Positions 29,639 through 39,583 of a DNA stretch of 64,000 bases are shown here, piece after piece. The notes under the pieces are model-generated. The model worked only from the letters and a program-made list of their open reading frames with translations, did no database searches and was not told the DNA's origin. The DNA is from Streptomyces griseoviridis (lineage in GTDB: Bacteria > Actinomycetota > Actinomycetes > Streptomycetales > Streptomycetaceae), in NCBI RefSeq assembly GCF_005222485.1, contig NZ_CP029078.1:5297501-5361500 (forward strand), in the 5' to 3' direction. Position 1 is the first letter of the stretch. Each line of letters starts with the position of its first letter. The translations under genes were made by a program, and so were the position numbers.

Positions 29639-30628
29639 TCAGAGCTTGCGCAGCCGCAGCCGCTGCACCTTGTGGTCGGGGCCCTTGCGGATGACCAGGG
29701 TGGCCCGGCCGCGGGTGGGGGCGATGTTCTCCACCAGGTTGGGGAGGTTGATGGTGCGCCACTGGGTGCGCGCGTAGTCGAGGGCTTCTTCCTCGGAGAC
29801 CTGGGTGTAGGTGCGGAAGTACGACGACGGGTCCTGGAACGCGGTGGCGCGCAGCTGGCGGAACCGGTTGAGGTACCACCGCTCGACGTCGTCGGGGTGG
29901 GCGTCGACGTACACGCTGAAGTCGAAGTAGTCGGCCAGGGCCACCCGGGTGCGGCCGTCCTGGCCCGGCAGCGCGGGCTGGAGGACGTTGAGGCCCTCGA
30001 CGATCAGGATGTCGGGGCGGCGCACCACGAGCTTCTCGCCCGGGACGATGTCGTAGATCAGGTGGGAGTAGACGGGGGCCGTCACCTCGTCCTTGCCCGC
30101 CTTGATGTCGGCGACGAAGCGGGTGAGCGCGCGGCGGTCGTACGACTCGGGAAAACCTTTCCGCGCCATCAGGCCGCGCGCCTTCAGCTCCTTGGTCGGC
30201 AGCAGGAAGCCGTCGGTGGTGACGCGCTCCACCCTGGGGTGCTCGGGCCAGCGGGAGAGCAGCGCCTGGAGCAGCCGGGCGACGGTGGACTTGCCGCCCG
30301 CGACGGAACCCGCCACCCCTATGACGAACGGCGTCCCCGACTGGGAGCCCTTCTCGCCGAGGAAGGTGTTCAGGGCGCCGCGCAGGCCGTCGGTGGCGCC
30401 GACGTAGAGGTTGAGGAGCCGGGAGAGCGGGAGGTAGATGTCCCGCACCTCGTCGAGGTCGATGACATCGCCGAGGCCGCGCAGCTTCTCCACCTCGTCG
30501 GCGGTGAGCGGCAGCGGCGTCTTGTGCCGCAGCGCGCTCCACTCGGCTCGGGTGAGATCGACGTAGGGAGTCGCCTCCGGCCTGTGCCGGTGGGCGCTCC
30601 GGGGCATCGGGGAGACCGGAGAGATCAC
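29639..30628 (-). CDS. coaA: Type I pantothenate kinase
   Basis: CoaA phosphorylates pantothenate, the first and regulated step of CoA synthesis. The 329-aa protein has the P-loop GSVAGGKST near residue 107; E. coli CoaA has SVAVGKST, so a Gly replaces Val but the Walker A pattern holds. [28 protein letters not shown] and [10 protein letters not shown] are typical of type I PanK. It is divergent from glmS, with 132 bp between the starts. Confidence 0.96.
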   Translation of the reverse strand: MISPVSPMPRSAHRHRPEATPYVDLTRAEWSALRHKTPLPLTADEVEKLRGLGDVIDLDEVRDIYLPLSRLLNLYVGATDGLRGALNTFLGEKGSQSGTPFVIGVAGSVAGGKSTVARLLQALLSRWPEHPRVERVTTDGFLLPTKELKARGLMARKGFPESYDRRALTRFVADIKAGKDEVTAPVYSHLIYDIVPGEKLVVRRPDILIVEGLNVLQPALPGQDGRTRVALADYFDFSVYVDAHPDDVERWYLNRFRQLRATAFQDPSSYFRTYTQVSEEEALDYARTQWRTINLPNLVENIAPTRGRATLVIRKGPDHKVQRLRLRKL

Positions 30629-30747
30629 AGTCCATTGTTAACGGAGTTTGAACGGGGCGGAGGGTGGGGTCGGTCACGTCGGCCGAACGGCCGTCGCCAT
30701 TTCCGGAATCGGGCACGACGTGCCGTGTTCTGACCGGGTCCGGCGCC

Positions 30748-30753
30748 TAGGCT
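30748..30753 (+). promoter_or_regulatory. -10 TAGGCT, 7 nt before glmS
   Basis: TAGGCT, a good -10, ends 7 nt before the glmS ATG, and there is no ribosome-binding site. A leaderless mRNA is predicted, which leaves no room for a glmS ribozyme leader. Confidence 0.55.
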
Positions 30754-30760
30754 GCCGCTC

Positions 30761-32608
<1,848 letters not shown>

Positions 32609-32631
32609 GCGGGGCGGCGCCGCGCGGATCG

Positions 32632-32637
32632 TAGGGT
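32632..32637 (+). promoter_or_regulatory. -10-like TAGGGT, 7 nt before acpS
   Basis: TAGGGT is followed by GCTCGGC and the acpS ATG. This suggests a leaderless transcript separate from glmS. Confidence 0.4.
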
Positions 32638-32644
32638 GCTCGGC

Positions 32645-33016
32645 ATGAGCATCATCGGGGTCGGGATCGACGTCGCCGAGATCGAGCGGTTCGGGGCGTC
32701 GCTCGCGCGTACGCCCGCGCTCGCCGAGCGGCTTTTCGTGCGGAGCGAGTTGGTGTTGCCGAGCGGCGAACGGCGGGGCGTGGCCTCGCTCGCCGCCCGG
32801 TTCGCCGCCAAGGAGGCCCTCGCCAAGGCGCTCGGCGCACCGGCGGGGCTGCTGTGGACGGACGCGGAGGTGTTCGTCGAGGCGAGCGGACAGCCCCGGC
32901 TGCGGGTCTCGGGGACGGTGGCCGCCCGCGCCGCCGCCCTGGGGGTGCGGTCCTGGCACGTCTCGCTGAGCCATGACGCGGGCGTCGCCTCGGCGGTGGT
33001 CGTCGCGGAGGGCTAG
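32645..33016 (+). CDS. acpS: Holo-[acyl-carrier-protein] synthase
   Basis: AcpS moves 4'-phosphopantetheine from CoA to ACP. It has 123 aa. The Mg-binding aspartate lies in [14 protein letters not shown], and [17 protein letters not shown] carries the conserved Glu and Lys. [12 protein letters not shown] is the usual end motif. An in-frame ATG-like GTG 9 nt upstream (32636) would add MLG only. It lies near coaA, which feeds its substrate CoA. Confidence 0.95.
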   Translation: MSIIGVGIDVAEIERFGASLARTPALAERLFVRSELVLPSGERRGVASLAARFAAKEALAKALGAPAGLLWTDAEVFVEASGQPRLRVSGTVAARAAALGVRSWHVSLSHDAGVASAVVVAEG

Positions 33017-33075
33017 CCGAAGGCGGGGCCGGGGCGGAGATCTCCGTCCCGTAGGCGTTCGGGGCGTGCGGCAGG

Positions 33076-33081
33076 GAGACT
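33076..33081 (+). promoter_or_regulatory. -10-like GAGACT, 7 nt before the nnr gene
   Basis: GAGACT is followed by 7 nt and the ATG. It is a weaker hexamer than its counterparts at other genes, but the spacing is the same. Confidence 0.3.
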
Positions 33082-33088
33082 CGGAGTC

Positions 33089-34528
33089 ATGCGTACCGCT
33101 TACAGCGTCCAGACGGTCAGGTCCGCCGAGCGTGCCCTCATGGCGCGGCTTCCCGAGGGGGCGCTGATGCAGCGCGCCGCCGCCGGGCTCGCCGCCGCCT
33201 GCGCCGAACTGCTGGGACGGGTGTACGGCCGCAGGGTCGTCCTGCTCGTCGGGAGCGGCGACAACGGCGGGGACGCCCTCTACGCCGGCGCCCGGCTCGC
33301 CCGCCGGGGCGCGGGTGTGACGGCGGTGCTGCTCGCGTCGCCCGAGAAGACCCACGCGGGCGGGCTCGCCGCCCTGGTCGCGGCCGGCGGGCGCCCGGTG
33401 GCGGGCGACCGTGGCGCGGACGCCGTGGCGCGGGCCGATCTCGTCGTGGACGGCATCGTCGGCATCGGCGGGCGGGGCGGGCTGCGGGCCGACGCGGTGC
33501 CGCTGGCCGACGCGGTGGAGCGGGCGCGGGCCGCCGTCGTCGCCGTCGATCTGCCGAGCGGGGTGGAGGCGGGCAGCGGCGAGGTGCGCGGGCGGGCCGT
33601 CCGGGCCGATCTCACCGTCACCTTCGGGACGCACAAGCCCGCGCTGCTGGTGGACCCGGCGCGGGAGTACGCCGGGTCGGTGCGGCTCGTCGACATCGGA
33701 CTGCGTCCCAAACTGCCGGCCGAACCCGAACTGGAGGCCCTCCAGCACACCGACGTCGCCGCGCTGCTGCCGCGGCCCGGCGCGGCCAGCGACAAGTACC
33801 GGCGAGGTGTGGTCGGGATCGCCGCCGGCTCCGCGCGGTACCCGGGAGCCGCGGTGCTCGCCGTCTCCGGGGCGCTGCGGGGCGGCGCGGGGGCCGTGCG
33901 GTACGTGGGGCCCGCCGGGGACGCCGTGCTCGCGCGGTTCCCCGAGACGCTGGTCTCGGACCGGGGGCCCAAGGAGGCGGGGCGGGTCCAGGCGTGGGTC
34001 GTGGGGCCGGGCGCGGGGGACGACGCGTCGGCGGTCGGCGAGGTGCTCGGCCAGGACGTGCCGGTGCTGATCGACGCGGACGGGCTGCGGCTCGCGGACC
34101 GCGCGGCGGTGCGGGCGCGGACCGCGCCGACACTGCTGACCCCGCACGCGGGCGAGGCCGCCGCGCTGCTCGGCGTGGCCCGCGAGGAGGTGGAGGCCGC
34201 GCGGCTCGCCTCGGCACGGGAGCTGGCGGACCGGTACGGCGCGACGGTCCTCCTCAAGGGCTCGACGACGCTGGTCGCCGACCCGGGCGGCGGACCGGTA
34301 CGGGTCAACGCGACCGGTACGGGCTGGCTGGCGACGGCGGGCAGCGGCGACGTCCTGTCGGGGCTGGCGGGCTCCCTGCTCGCCTCGGGCCTCACAGCAC
34401 GGGACGCGGGCAGCGTGGCCGCGTACCTGCACGGCCTGGCGGGCCGCTACGCGGCGGACGGCGCCCCGGCGGGCGCCCACGACGTGGCGGCGGCGATCCC
34501 GGACGCCTGGCGCGACGTTCTGAGCTGA
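33089..34528 (+). CDS. nnr: Bifunctional NAD(P)H-hydrate epimerase / ADP-dependent dehydratase
   Basis: It repairs damaged NAD(P)H hydrates: the N-domain epimerises the R form and the C-domain dehydrates the S form using ADP. The epimerase domain (about 1-215) has LLVGSGDNGGDALYAGARL and VDLPSGVEAGSG. The ribokinase-like dehydratase domain (about 230-475) has LTPHAGEAAALLG, LLKGSTTLVADP and the ATAGSGDVLSG nucleotide loop. The 479-aa length fits the fusion. It follows acpS by 72 nt and precedes the repeat array. Confidence 0.95.
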   Translation: MRTAYSVQTVRSAERALMARLPEGALMQRAAAGLAAACAELLGRVYGRRVVLLVGSGDNGGDALYAGARLARRGAGVTAVLLASPEKTHAGGLAALVAAGGRPVAGDRGADAVARADLVVDGIVGIGGRGGLRADAVPLADAVERARAAVVAVDLPSGVEAGSGEVRGRAVRADLTVTFGTHKPALLVDPAREYAGSVRLVDIGLRPKLPAEPELEALQHTDVAALLPRPGAASDKYRRGVVGIAAGSARYPGAAVLAVSGALRGGAGAVRYVGPAGDAVLARFPETLVSDRGPKEAGRVQAWVVGPGAGDDASAVGEVLGQDVPVLIDADGLRLADRAAVRARTAPTLLTPHAGEAAALLGVAREEVEAARLASARELADRYGATVLLKGSTTLVADPGGGPVRVNATGTGWLATAGSGDVLSGLAGSLLASGLTARDAGSVAAYLHGLAGRYAADGAPAGAHDVAAAIPDAWRDVLS

Positions 34529-34620
34529 CGGCGGGACGGCGGGGCGGCGGGGCCTCGGCGGGGAGCGGCAAGCCGGGCGGGGCGGGGCGGGGCGCGGCAG
34601 GCCTGGCAGGGCGCGGCGGG

Positions 34621-34701
34621 GATGAGGGAGAGGCGGCCGGGATGAGGGAGAGGCGGCCGGGATGAGGGAGCAGGCGCCGGGACGAGGGTGAGGCGGCGCG
34701 G
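34621..34701 (+). repeat. 20-bp tandem repeat, four copies
   Basis: Units begin at 34621, 34641, 34661 and 34681 (consensus GATGAGGGAGAGGCGGCCGG). The first two are identical and the last two carry a few changes. Confidence 0.9.
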
Positions 34702-34718
34702 GTCGTCGGCGCTCGCTC

Positions 34719-34877
34719 GGGTCGGAGGCCGGTCGTTCGCGCTTGGGTCGAGGGGCCGGTCGTTCGTGACTGGGTCGAGGGGCCGGTCGTCCGTGCTCGG
34801 GTCGGGGACCGGCCGTCCGTGCTCGGGTCGAGGGGCCGGTTGCCCGTGCTCGGGTCGGGGACCGGTCGTTCGTGCTC
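34719..34877 (+). repeat. 26-27-bp tandem repeat, six copies
   Basis: Units start at 34719, 34745, 34772, 34799, 34825 and 34852. Two forms occur, GGGTCGAGGGGCCGG... (27 bp) and GGGTCGGGGACCGG... (26 bp), alternating in the later units. Each ends near CGTGCTC. Confidence 0.85.
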
Positions 34878-34921
34878 GGGGGCCAGTCGGCGGCTAGTCG
34901 GCGGCTAGTCGGCGGGTGGGG

Positions 34922-35178
34922 GCGGCCGCGAGCCCCTCCGCGTCGGTCAGAGCGCGGGCGGTCGAGACGATGCTCGCTCGGGTCAGGGACCCGCCGTCCG
35001 TGCTCGGGACCGGGGCCGGTCGCCCGTGCTCGGCGGGTCGGGGACCGCTCGTCCGTGCTCGGCGGCCAGTCGGCGGCCAGCCGGGGGGTGGAGGCGGCCG
35101 CGAGCCCCCTCCGCGTCGATCAGAGTGCGGGCGGTCGAGACGATGCTCGCTCGGGTCGGGGACCCGTCGTCCGCGCTC
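34922..35178 (+). repeat. Imperfect direct repeat of about 85 bp
   Basis: The block at 34922-35005 is repeated at 35094-35178 (offset about 172-173). The shared core includes GCGGCCGCGAGCCCC and GGCGGTCGAGACGATGCTCG. Related GGCCAGTCGGCGG runs precede both copies. Confidence 0.85.
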
Positions 35179-35295
35179 GCTCGGGTTGGGGGGACCGCCC
35201 TTCGCGATCGGATGGGGCAGTGGTTCCGCTTCGTACGGGTGACCCCTTCAGCGTGCCCCGGGTGGCTGGGCGGGCTCGGGCGTTTCTCTGATCAG

Positions 35296-36183
35296 GTGAT
35301 CAACAGACCTTTTGCTTGTCGTGCCGTCGCCGTGGCGCTCGTCGTCGCGGCCGTGCTGCCCGTGGGGAGCGCGCGGGCCGTCGAGCCCCCGCCGCCCGCC
35401 GCGGGGCCCGAGGCCGAGCTGGTGCCCGGGGTCTCCGGCCCCTACCGGCCGTGGCAGATCGACGCGCCCGACCAGGCGCTCCCGCCCGTCGTGTACGAAC
35501 CGAGCGCCGCCGAGGACGCCGTCGAGCCGCAGGACGCGGCGCCCGGCGCCTACGACCTCGTCGAACTGGTGCCGCTCGGGGACGCCGTGGGGAAGGTCGC
35601 GTGCAGCAAGCGGACCGGGCCTTACCAGCGGCAGGTCGAGCGGTGGCTGAAGCTGCCGGTGGACGGGAAGCAGTCGGCCGCCGACTGCCGGGCCATCCGC
35701 GCCTTCCAGGCCGACCTGAAGATCAAGCCCGCCAACGGGTTCGCGGGACCGGTCACCTGGGCCACCATGCAGCTCGTCGGCGCGCGCGAGAACCCCAACG
35801 CGGCCGGGAAGTGCCCGGTGCGGTCGTACCGGGTCGCGTGCGTCGACCTGAACCGGCAGCTGACCTGGGTGCAGAAGGGGCGCGACGTCGTCTTCGGGCC
35901 CGTCCCGATGCGCAGCGGACGGCCCGCGCACGCGACCAGGACCGGCTGGTTCAAGGTGTACTGGAAACACAAGAACCACTGGTCGACGCTGTACAACTCG
36001 CCCATGCCGTATGCCCAGTTCTTCAGCGGCGGGCAGGCCTTCCACGCCGTGTACGGCAGCATCTACACGACCGTCGGTTCCTGGGGGTGCGTCAATCTGC
36101 GGCTGCCGGACGCCCGGAAGCTGTGGGGCGTGCTGAAGAAGAACGACCGGGTGTACGTCTGGGGGCGGCGGCCCGGCTCGTAG
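35296..36183 (+). CDS. Secreted L,D-transpeptidase with peptidoglycan-binding domain
   Basis: Predicted to form 3-3 cross-links or otherwise modify peptidoglycan. From GTG the 295-aa protein starts with a Sec signal (INRPFACRAVAVALVVAAV, cleavage near SARA). A PG_binding_1-like domain lies at about 105-165 (FQADLKIKPANGFAGPVTW). The C-terminal YkuD domain has the catalytic His in FHAVYGS and Cys in SWGCVNLRLPDA. The frame is open further upstream through the repeat array (ATG at 35212), but the signal peptide supports 35296. It lies directly upstream of alr. Confidence 0.88.
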   Translation: MINRPFACRAVAVALVVAAVLPVGSARAVEPPPPAAGPEAELVPGVSGPYRPWQIDAPDQALPPVVYEPSAAEDAVEPQDAAPGAYDLVELVPLGDAVGKVACSKRTGPYQRQVERWLKLPVDGKQSAADCRAIRAFQADLKIKPANGFAGPVTWATMQLVGARENPNAAGKCPVRSYRVACVDLNRQLTWVQKGRDVVFGPVPMRSGRPAHATRTGWFKVYWKHKNHWSTLYNSPMPYAQFFSGGQAFHAVYGSIYTTVGSWGCVNLRLPDARKLWGVLKKNDRVYVWGRRPGS

Positions 36184-36230
36184 CCGTCCGTGGTCGCGCT
36201 GTCCGAGCCCTCTGAGAGACTGGGGGCGCC

Positions 36231-37439
36231 ATGAACGAGACAGCCACCGCCGCCACCGCGCCCCTGCGTGCCCGTGCCGAGATCGACCTGGGAGCCCTGC
36301 GGTCCAACGTACGGGCCCTGCGCGCGCTCGCGCCGGGCGCCGCCCTCATGGCCGTCGTCAAGTCGCAGGCGTACGGCCATGGGGCGGTCCGGTGCGCCCG
36401 TGCCGCCGTCGAGGCGGGAGCCACCTGGGTGGGGACCGCCACGCCCGAGGAGGCCCTCGCGCTGCGCGCGGCCGGGCTGCCCGACGGGGTGCGGCTGATG
36501 TGCTGGCTGTGGACGCCCGGCGGGCCCTGGCGGGAGGCCGTCGAGGCCGGGATCGACGTGTCGGTGAGCGCCCTGTGGGCGCTGACGGAGGTCACCGCCG
36601 CCGCCCGGTCGGCCGGGGTGGTCGCGCGGGTGCAGCTCAAGGCCGACACCGGCCTCGGACGCAACGGCTGCCAGCCGGGCGCCGACTGGGCCGAACTGGT
36701 CGCCGCCGCGCTGCGCGCCGAGCGCGAGGGCGTGCTGCGGGTCACCGGCCTCTGGTCGCACTTCGCCTGCGCCGACGAACCCGGCCACCCCTCGATCGCC
36801 GCCCAGCTCACCGTCTTCCGCGAGATGCTCGGGTACGCCGAGGGCCAGGGCGTGCGGCCCGAGGTGCGGCACATCGCCAACTCGCCCGCCACCCTCACCC
36901 TCCCCGAGTCCCACTTCGACCTGGTGCGCTGCGGCATCGCCCTCTACGGCATCTCGCCCAGCCCGGAGATCGGCGCCCCGGCCGACTTCGGACTGCGGCC
37001 CGTGATGACGCTCTCGGCCTCGCTCGCGCTGGTCAAGCACGTCCCCGGCGGCCACGGCGTCAGCTACGGCCACCACTACGTCACGCCCGGCGCCACCACC
37101 CTCGGCCTGGTCCCGGTCGGCTACGCGGACGGCATCCCGCGGCACGCCTCGGGCACCGGGCCCGTCCTGATCGGCGGCAAGTGGCGGACGGTCGCGGGGC
37201 GGGTCGCGATGGACCAGTTCGTGGTCGACCTCGGCGGCGACGAGCCGGAGGCGGGCGCCGAGGCCGTCCTCTTCGGTCCTGGCGACCGCGGCGAGCCCAC
37301 CGCGGAGGACTGGGCGCAGGCGGCCGGGACCATCGCCTACGAGATCGTCACCCGCATCGGGACCCGCGTCCCGCGCGTCTACCGCGACGAGCGGCCGCCG
37401 CGGGCGACGGCGTGGACGGACGAGGGACACCCGCGGTAG
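36231..37439 (+). CDS. alr: Alanine racemase
   Basis: Alr makes D-alanine for peptidoglycan using PLP. The PLP lysine is K44 in AVVKSQAYGHG (usually AVVKADAYGHG). The second catalytic base tyrosine is in GVSYGHHYVTPG (about residue 280). AEIDLGALRSNVRAL marks the barrel start. It has 402 aa. GAGACT lies 9 nt before the ATG. The peptidoglycan context (L,D-transpeptidase upstream) fits. Confidence 0.97.
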   Translation: MNETATAATAPLRARAEIDLGALRSNVRALRALAPGAALMAVVKSQAYGHGAVRCARAAVEAGATWVGTATPEEALALRAAGLPDGVRLMCWLWTPGGPWREAVEAGIDVSVSALWALTEVTAAARSAGVVARVQLKADTGLGRNGCQPGADWAELVAAALRAEREGVLRVTGLWSHFACADEPGHPSIAAQLTVFREMLGYAEGQGVRPEVRHIANSPATLTLPESHFDLVRCGIALYGISPSPEIGAPADFGLRPVMTLSASLALVKHVPGGHGVSYGHHYVTPGATTLGLVPVGYADGIPRHASGTGPVLIGGKWRTVAGRVAMDQFVVDLGGDEPEAGAEAVLFGPGDRGEPTAEDWAQAAGTIAYEIVTRIGTRVPRVYRDERPPRATAWTDEGHPR

Positions 37440-37503
37440 GCGGCAGCGCGCGACGACAGCGGCGCGGACGGTCCGCGCACCACCCGGCGAACAGGAGCGG
37501 TAC

Positions 37504-38745
37504 GTGAGCGAGAGCAGTGCGGAGGCCGTGCGGGCCGCCGCCTCCGCCGCGGGGGCGAACGGGAACTGGCGCAGGGCGACCGGCATCGCGGGCGCCGCGA
37601 TAGGCGTGGTCGCCGCGGGGGCCGCGGCCGGGGTCGCCATCGAGCGGCTCACCGTCGGCCGCGGCATGCGCAAGCGGGCCAGGCTCGCCCTGGACTCGAC
37701 GGGACCGTACGGCGCCCTGCGCGGCACCCCGGGCACCGCGCACGCCGACGACGGCACGCTGCTCTACTACGAGGTCGACGACGTCGACCCGGAGGCCGTG
37801 CCCGCGCTCGGCCCGCGCCGCAGGCGGCTGTTCGGGCGGAAGGCGCCCGCCCCCGTCACCGTCGTCTTCAGCCACGGCTACTGCCTGAACCAGGACTCCT
37901 GGCACTTCCAGCGGGCCGCGCTGCGGGGCGTGGTGCGGACCGTGCACTGGGACCAGCGCAGCCACGGGCGGTCCGGGCGCGGCGAGGCACAGTTGCGGGA
38001 CCGCGAGCCGGTCACCATCGACCAGCTCGGCCGCGATCTGAAGGCGGTCCTCGACGCGGCGGTCCCCGAGGGCCCGATCGTGCTCGTCGGGCACTCCATG
38101 GGCGGGATGACGGTGATGGCGCTCGCCGACCAGTTCCCCGAGCTGATCCGCGACCGGGTCGTCGCGGTGGCCCTGGTCGGGACCTCCTCCGGGGGGCTCG
38201 GCGAGGTGAACTTCGGGCTGCCGGTCGCCGGGGTGGCCGCGGTGCGGCGGGTGCTGCCGGGGGTGCTGAGGGCGCTGGGGCAGCAGGCCGCGCTGGTGGA
38301 GCGGGGGCGCCGGGCCACCGCCGACCTCTTCGCGGGGGTCATCAAGCGCTACTCGTTCGCGTCGCGTGACGTGGACCCGGCGGTCGAGCGGTTCGCCGAG
38401 CGGATGATCGAGTCCACGCCGATCGACGTGGTCGCCGAGTTCTACCCGGCGTTCAGCGACCACGACAAGACGGCCGCGCTCGCCCTGTTCCGGGAGCTGC
38501 CGGTGCTGGTGCTCGCGGGCGTCAAGGACCTCGTCACGCCGAGCGAGCACAGCGAGGCCATCGCCGACGAGCTGCCGGAGGCCGAGCTGGTCCTCGTGCC
38601 GGACGCAGGGCACCTGGTGATGCTGGAGCATCCCGAGGTCGTCACCGACCGGCTCGCCGACCTGCTCACCCGTGCGGGAGCGGTGCCCGTAGGAGCTACC
38701 GTGGGTGGCTATGGAAGCACCAACGGCACCGTACGACCGGGCTGA
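37504..38745 (+). CDS. Alpha/beta hydrolase
   Basis: A 413-aa hydrolase of unknown substrate. A weakly hydrophobic segment at about 25-45 may anchor it. The fold starts near residue 118 (VVFSHGYCLNQDSWHFQ, oxyanion HG). The nucleophile is Ser198 in GHSMGG. A later acid is likely in VLAGVKDLVTPSEHS, and the histidine is in PDAGHLVMLEHP. The gene conventionally lies between alr and tsaE in Streptomyces. It overlaps tsaE by 41 bp, and GGAGC-type sequence within it serves tsaE. Confidence 0.88.
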   Translation: MSESSAEAVRAAASAAGANGNWRRATGIAGAAIGVVAAGAAAGVAIERLTVGRGMRKRARLALDSTGPYGALRGTPGTAHADDGTLLYYEVDDVDPEAVPALGPRRRRLFGRKAPAPVTVVFSHGYCLNQDSWHFQRAALRGVVRTVHWDQRSHGRSGRGEAQLRDREPVTIDQLGRDLKAVLDAAVPEGPIVLVGHSMGGMTVMALADQFPELIRDRVVAVALVGTSSGGLGEVNFGLPVAGVAAVRRVLPGVLRALGQQAALVERGRRATADLFAGVIKRYSFASRDVDPAVERFAERMIESTPIDVVAEFYPAFSDHDKTAALALFRELPVLVLAGVKDLVTPSEHSEAIADELPEAELVLVPDAGHLVMLEHPEVVTDRLADLLTRAGAVPVGATVGGYGSTNGTVRPG

Positions 38746-39229
38746 GACCGAGCTGACCGTCACCTCCCCCGAGCAGATGCGGGAGCTGGGCAGGCGCCTC
38801 GCCGGCCTGCTGCGCGCGGGCGACCTCGTGATGCTCAACGGCGAACTGGGTGCCGGCAAGACGACGCTGACCCGCGGTCTCGGCGAGGGGCTCGGGGTGC
38901 GCGGCGCGGTCACCTCGCCGACGTTCGTGATCGCCCGGGTCCACCCGTCCCTCGGTGACGGGCCGCCGCTGGTGCACGTCGACGCCTACCGGCTCGGCGG
39001 CGGCCTCGACGAGATGGAGGACCTCGACCTGGACGTCTCGCTGCCCGACTCGGTGGTCGTGGTCGAGTGGGGCGAGGGCAAGGTCGAGGAGCTGACCGAC
39101 GACCGGCTGCACCTCGTCATCCACCGGGCGGTCGGCGACACCACCGACGAGGTGCGGCACGTGACGCTGACCGGGCTCGGGGCGCGCTGGGCGACGGCGG
39201 ATCTGAGCGGGCTCGCGTTCCCCGCGTGA
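38705..39229 (+). CDS. tsaE: tRNA t6A biosynthesis ATPase TsaE
   Basis: TsaE is the ATPase of the TsaBDE complex that makes t6A37 in ANN-decoding tRNAs. The P-loop GELGAGKTTLTRGLGEGLG is at about residues 46-64; SPTFVI and HVDAYRLGG follow. It has 174 aa. GTG 38705 sits 9 nt after AGGAG; ATG 38711 (two codons later) is an alternative. It overlaps the hydrolase gene. tsaB, rimI and tsaD lie 1.1 kb downstream. Confidence 0.94.
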   Translation: MAMEAPTAPYDRAETELTVTSPEQMRELGRRLAGLLRAGDLVMLNGELGAGKTTLTRGLGEGLGVRGAVTSPTFVIARVHPSLGDGPPLVHVDAYRLGGGLDEMEDLDLDVSLPDSVVVVEWGEGKVEELTDDRLHLVIHRAVGDTTDEVRHVTLTGLGARWATADLSGLAFPA

Positions 39230-39234
39230 AGGTT

Positions 39235-39320
39235 CCGACACGGTGTCGGCATATTATTGCGTTCCACGTCACGGACGTGGTCACATGGTACCCAGCCCGT
39301 GGTTAGGTCTACCTAACCAC
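39235..39320 (+). promoter_or_regulatory. Three perfect palindromes upstream of the 57-aa ORF
   Basis: In 86 bp there are CCGACAC-G-GTGTCGG (39235-39249), CCACGTC-ACG-GACGTGG (39264-39280) and a 22-bp palindrome with arms GTGGTTAGGT and ACCTAACCAC around CT (39299-39320). AT-rich ATATTATTG lies between the first two. They may be operators, or a tsaE terminator plus operators. The last resembles iron-box half sites (TTAGGT/ACCTAA), but the spacing is 2 rather than 7. Confidence 0.6.
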
Positions 39321-39348
39321 GCCCGCCCCCAGGTTCCAGGAGGCGTCC

Positions 39349-39522
39349 GTGTCGGCCACCGAACGAGACAAGGCACTGCCGGGAATGTCCGGTGTGACCA
39401 TGCGTGACCTGCTGGCGTCCTGCGGTGCGGCCCGCGCGGTCTCCACCCCGCCCCCCGCACCGGACCCCGAGCTGCCCCGCGCGGTCGCCCCGCTGACCCC
39501 CCGGCACCGCGACGCGGCCTGA
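39349..39522 (+). CDS. Small protein of unknown function (57 aa)
   Basis: GTG at 39349 is 5-6 nt after AGGAGG. The product begins VSATERDKALPGMSGVTMRD, continues LLASCGAARAVSTPP, then is Pro-rich and ends PRHRDAA. Third codon positions are strongly G/C, as in neighbouring genes, which supports coding. I know no function. It lies between tsaE and the inactive-looking L,D-transpeptidase gene, behind three palindromes. Its last codons and stop are repeated just downstream. Confidence 0.6.
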   Translation: MSATERDKALPGMSGVTMRDLLASCGAARAVSTPPPAPDPELPRAVAPLTPRHRDAA

Positions 39523-39576
39523 GCGCGCGTCCCCGGTGGTACCCCGGCACCGCGACGCGGCCTGAGCGCGCGTCCC
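39499..39576 (+). repeat. 35-bp direct repeat spanning the stop of the 57-aa ORF
   Basis: The 35 bp at 39499-39533 (which includes the TGA) recur exactly at 39542-39576, offset 43. They lie between the convergent ends of the 57-aa ORF and the minus-strand gene. Confidence 0.9.
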
Positions 39577-39583
39577 GGAAGGG

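Larger units (their letters stand above)
34529..35295 (+). repeat. Gene-free G+C-rich repeat array
   Basis: These 767 bp hold no convincing gene. In order they contain: G-rich low-complexity sequence (34529-34620); four 20-bp tandem units (34621-34701); six 26-27-bp units (34719-34877); and an imperfect duplicated block (34922-35005 and 35094-35178). The short ORFs across it are repeats in translation and differ between frames. Confidence 0.85.

Noticed and set aside
30629..30760. glmS ribozyme/riboswitch upstream of glmS.
   Set aside because: The -10 TAGGCT is only 7 nt from the start codon, so no leader is made, and no ribozyme core is visible.
34688..35291. ORFs through the 34.6-35.2 kb array (for example 34688-34897 and 34872-35291).
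   Set aside because: The products are direct translations of the tandem repeats, differ between frames, and lack convincing ribosome-binding sites.
39299..39320. IdeR/DmdR-type iron box.
   Set aside because: The half-sites TTAGGT and ACCTAA are present, but the gap is 2 bp; the known box needs 7 bp. I kept it only as an unassigned palindrome.
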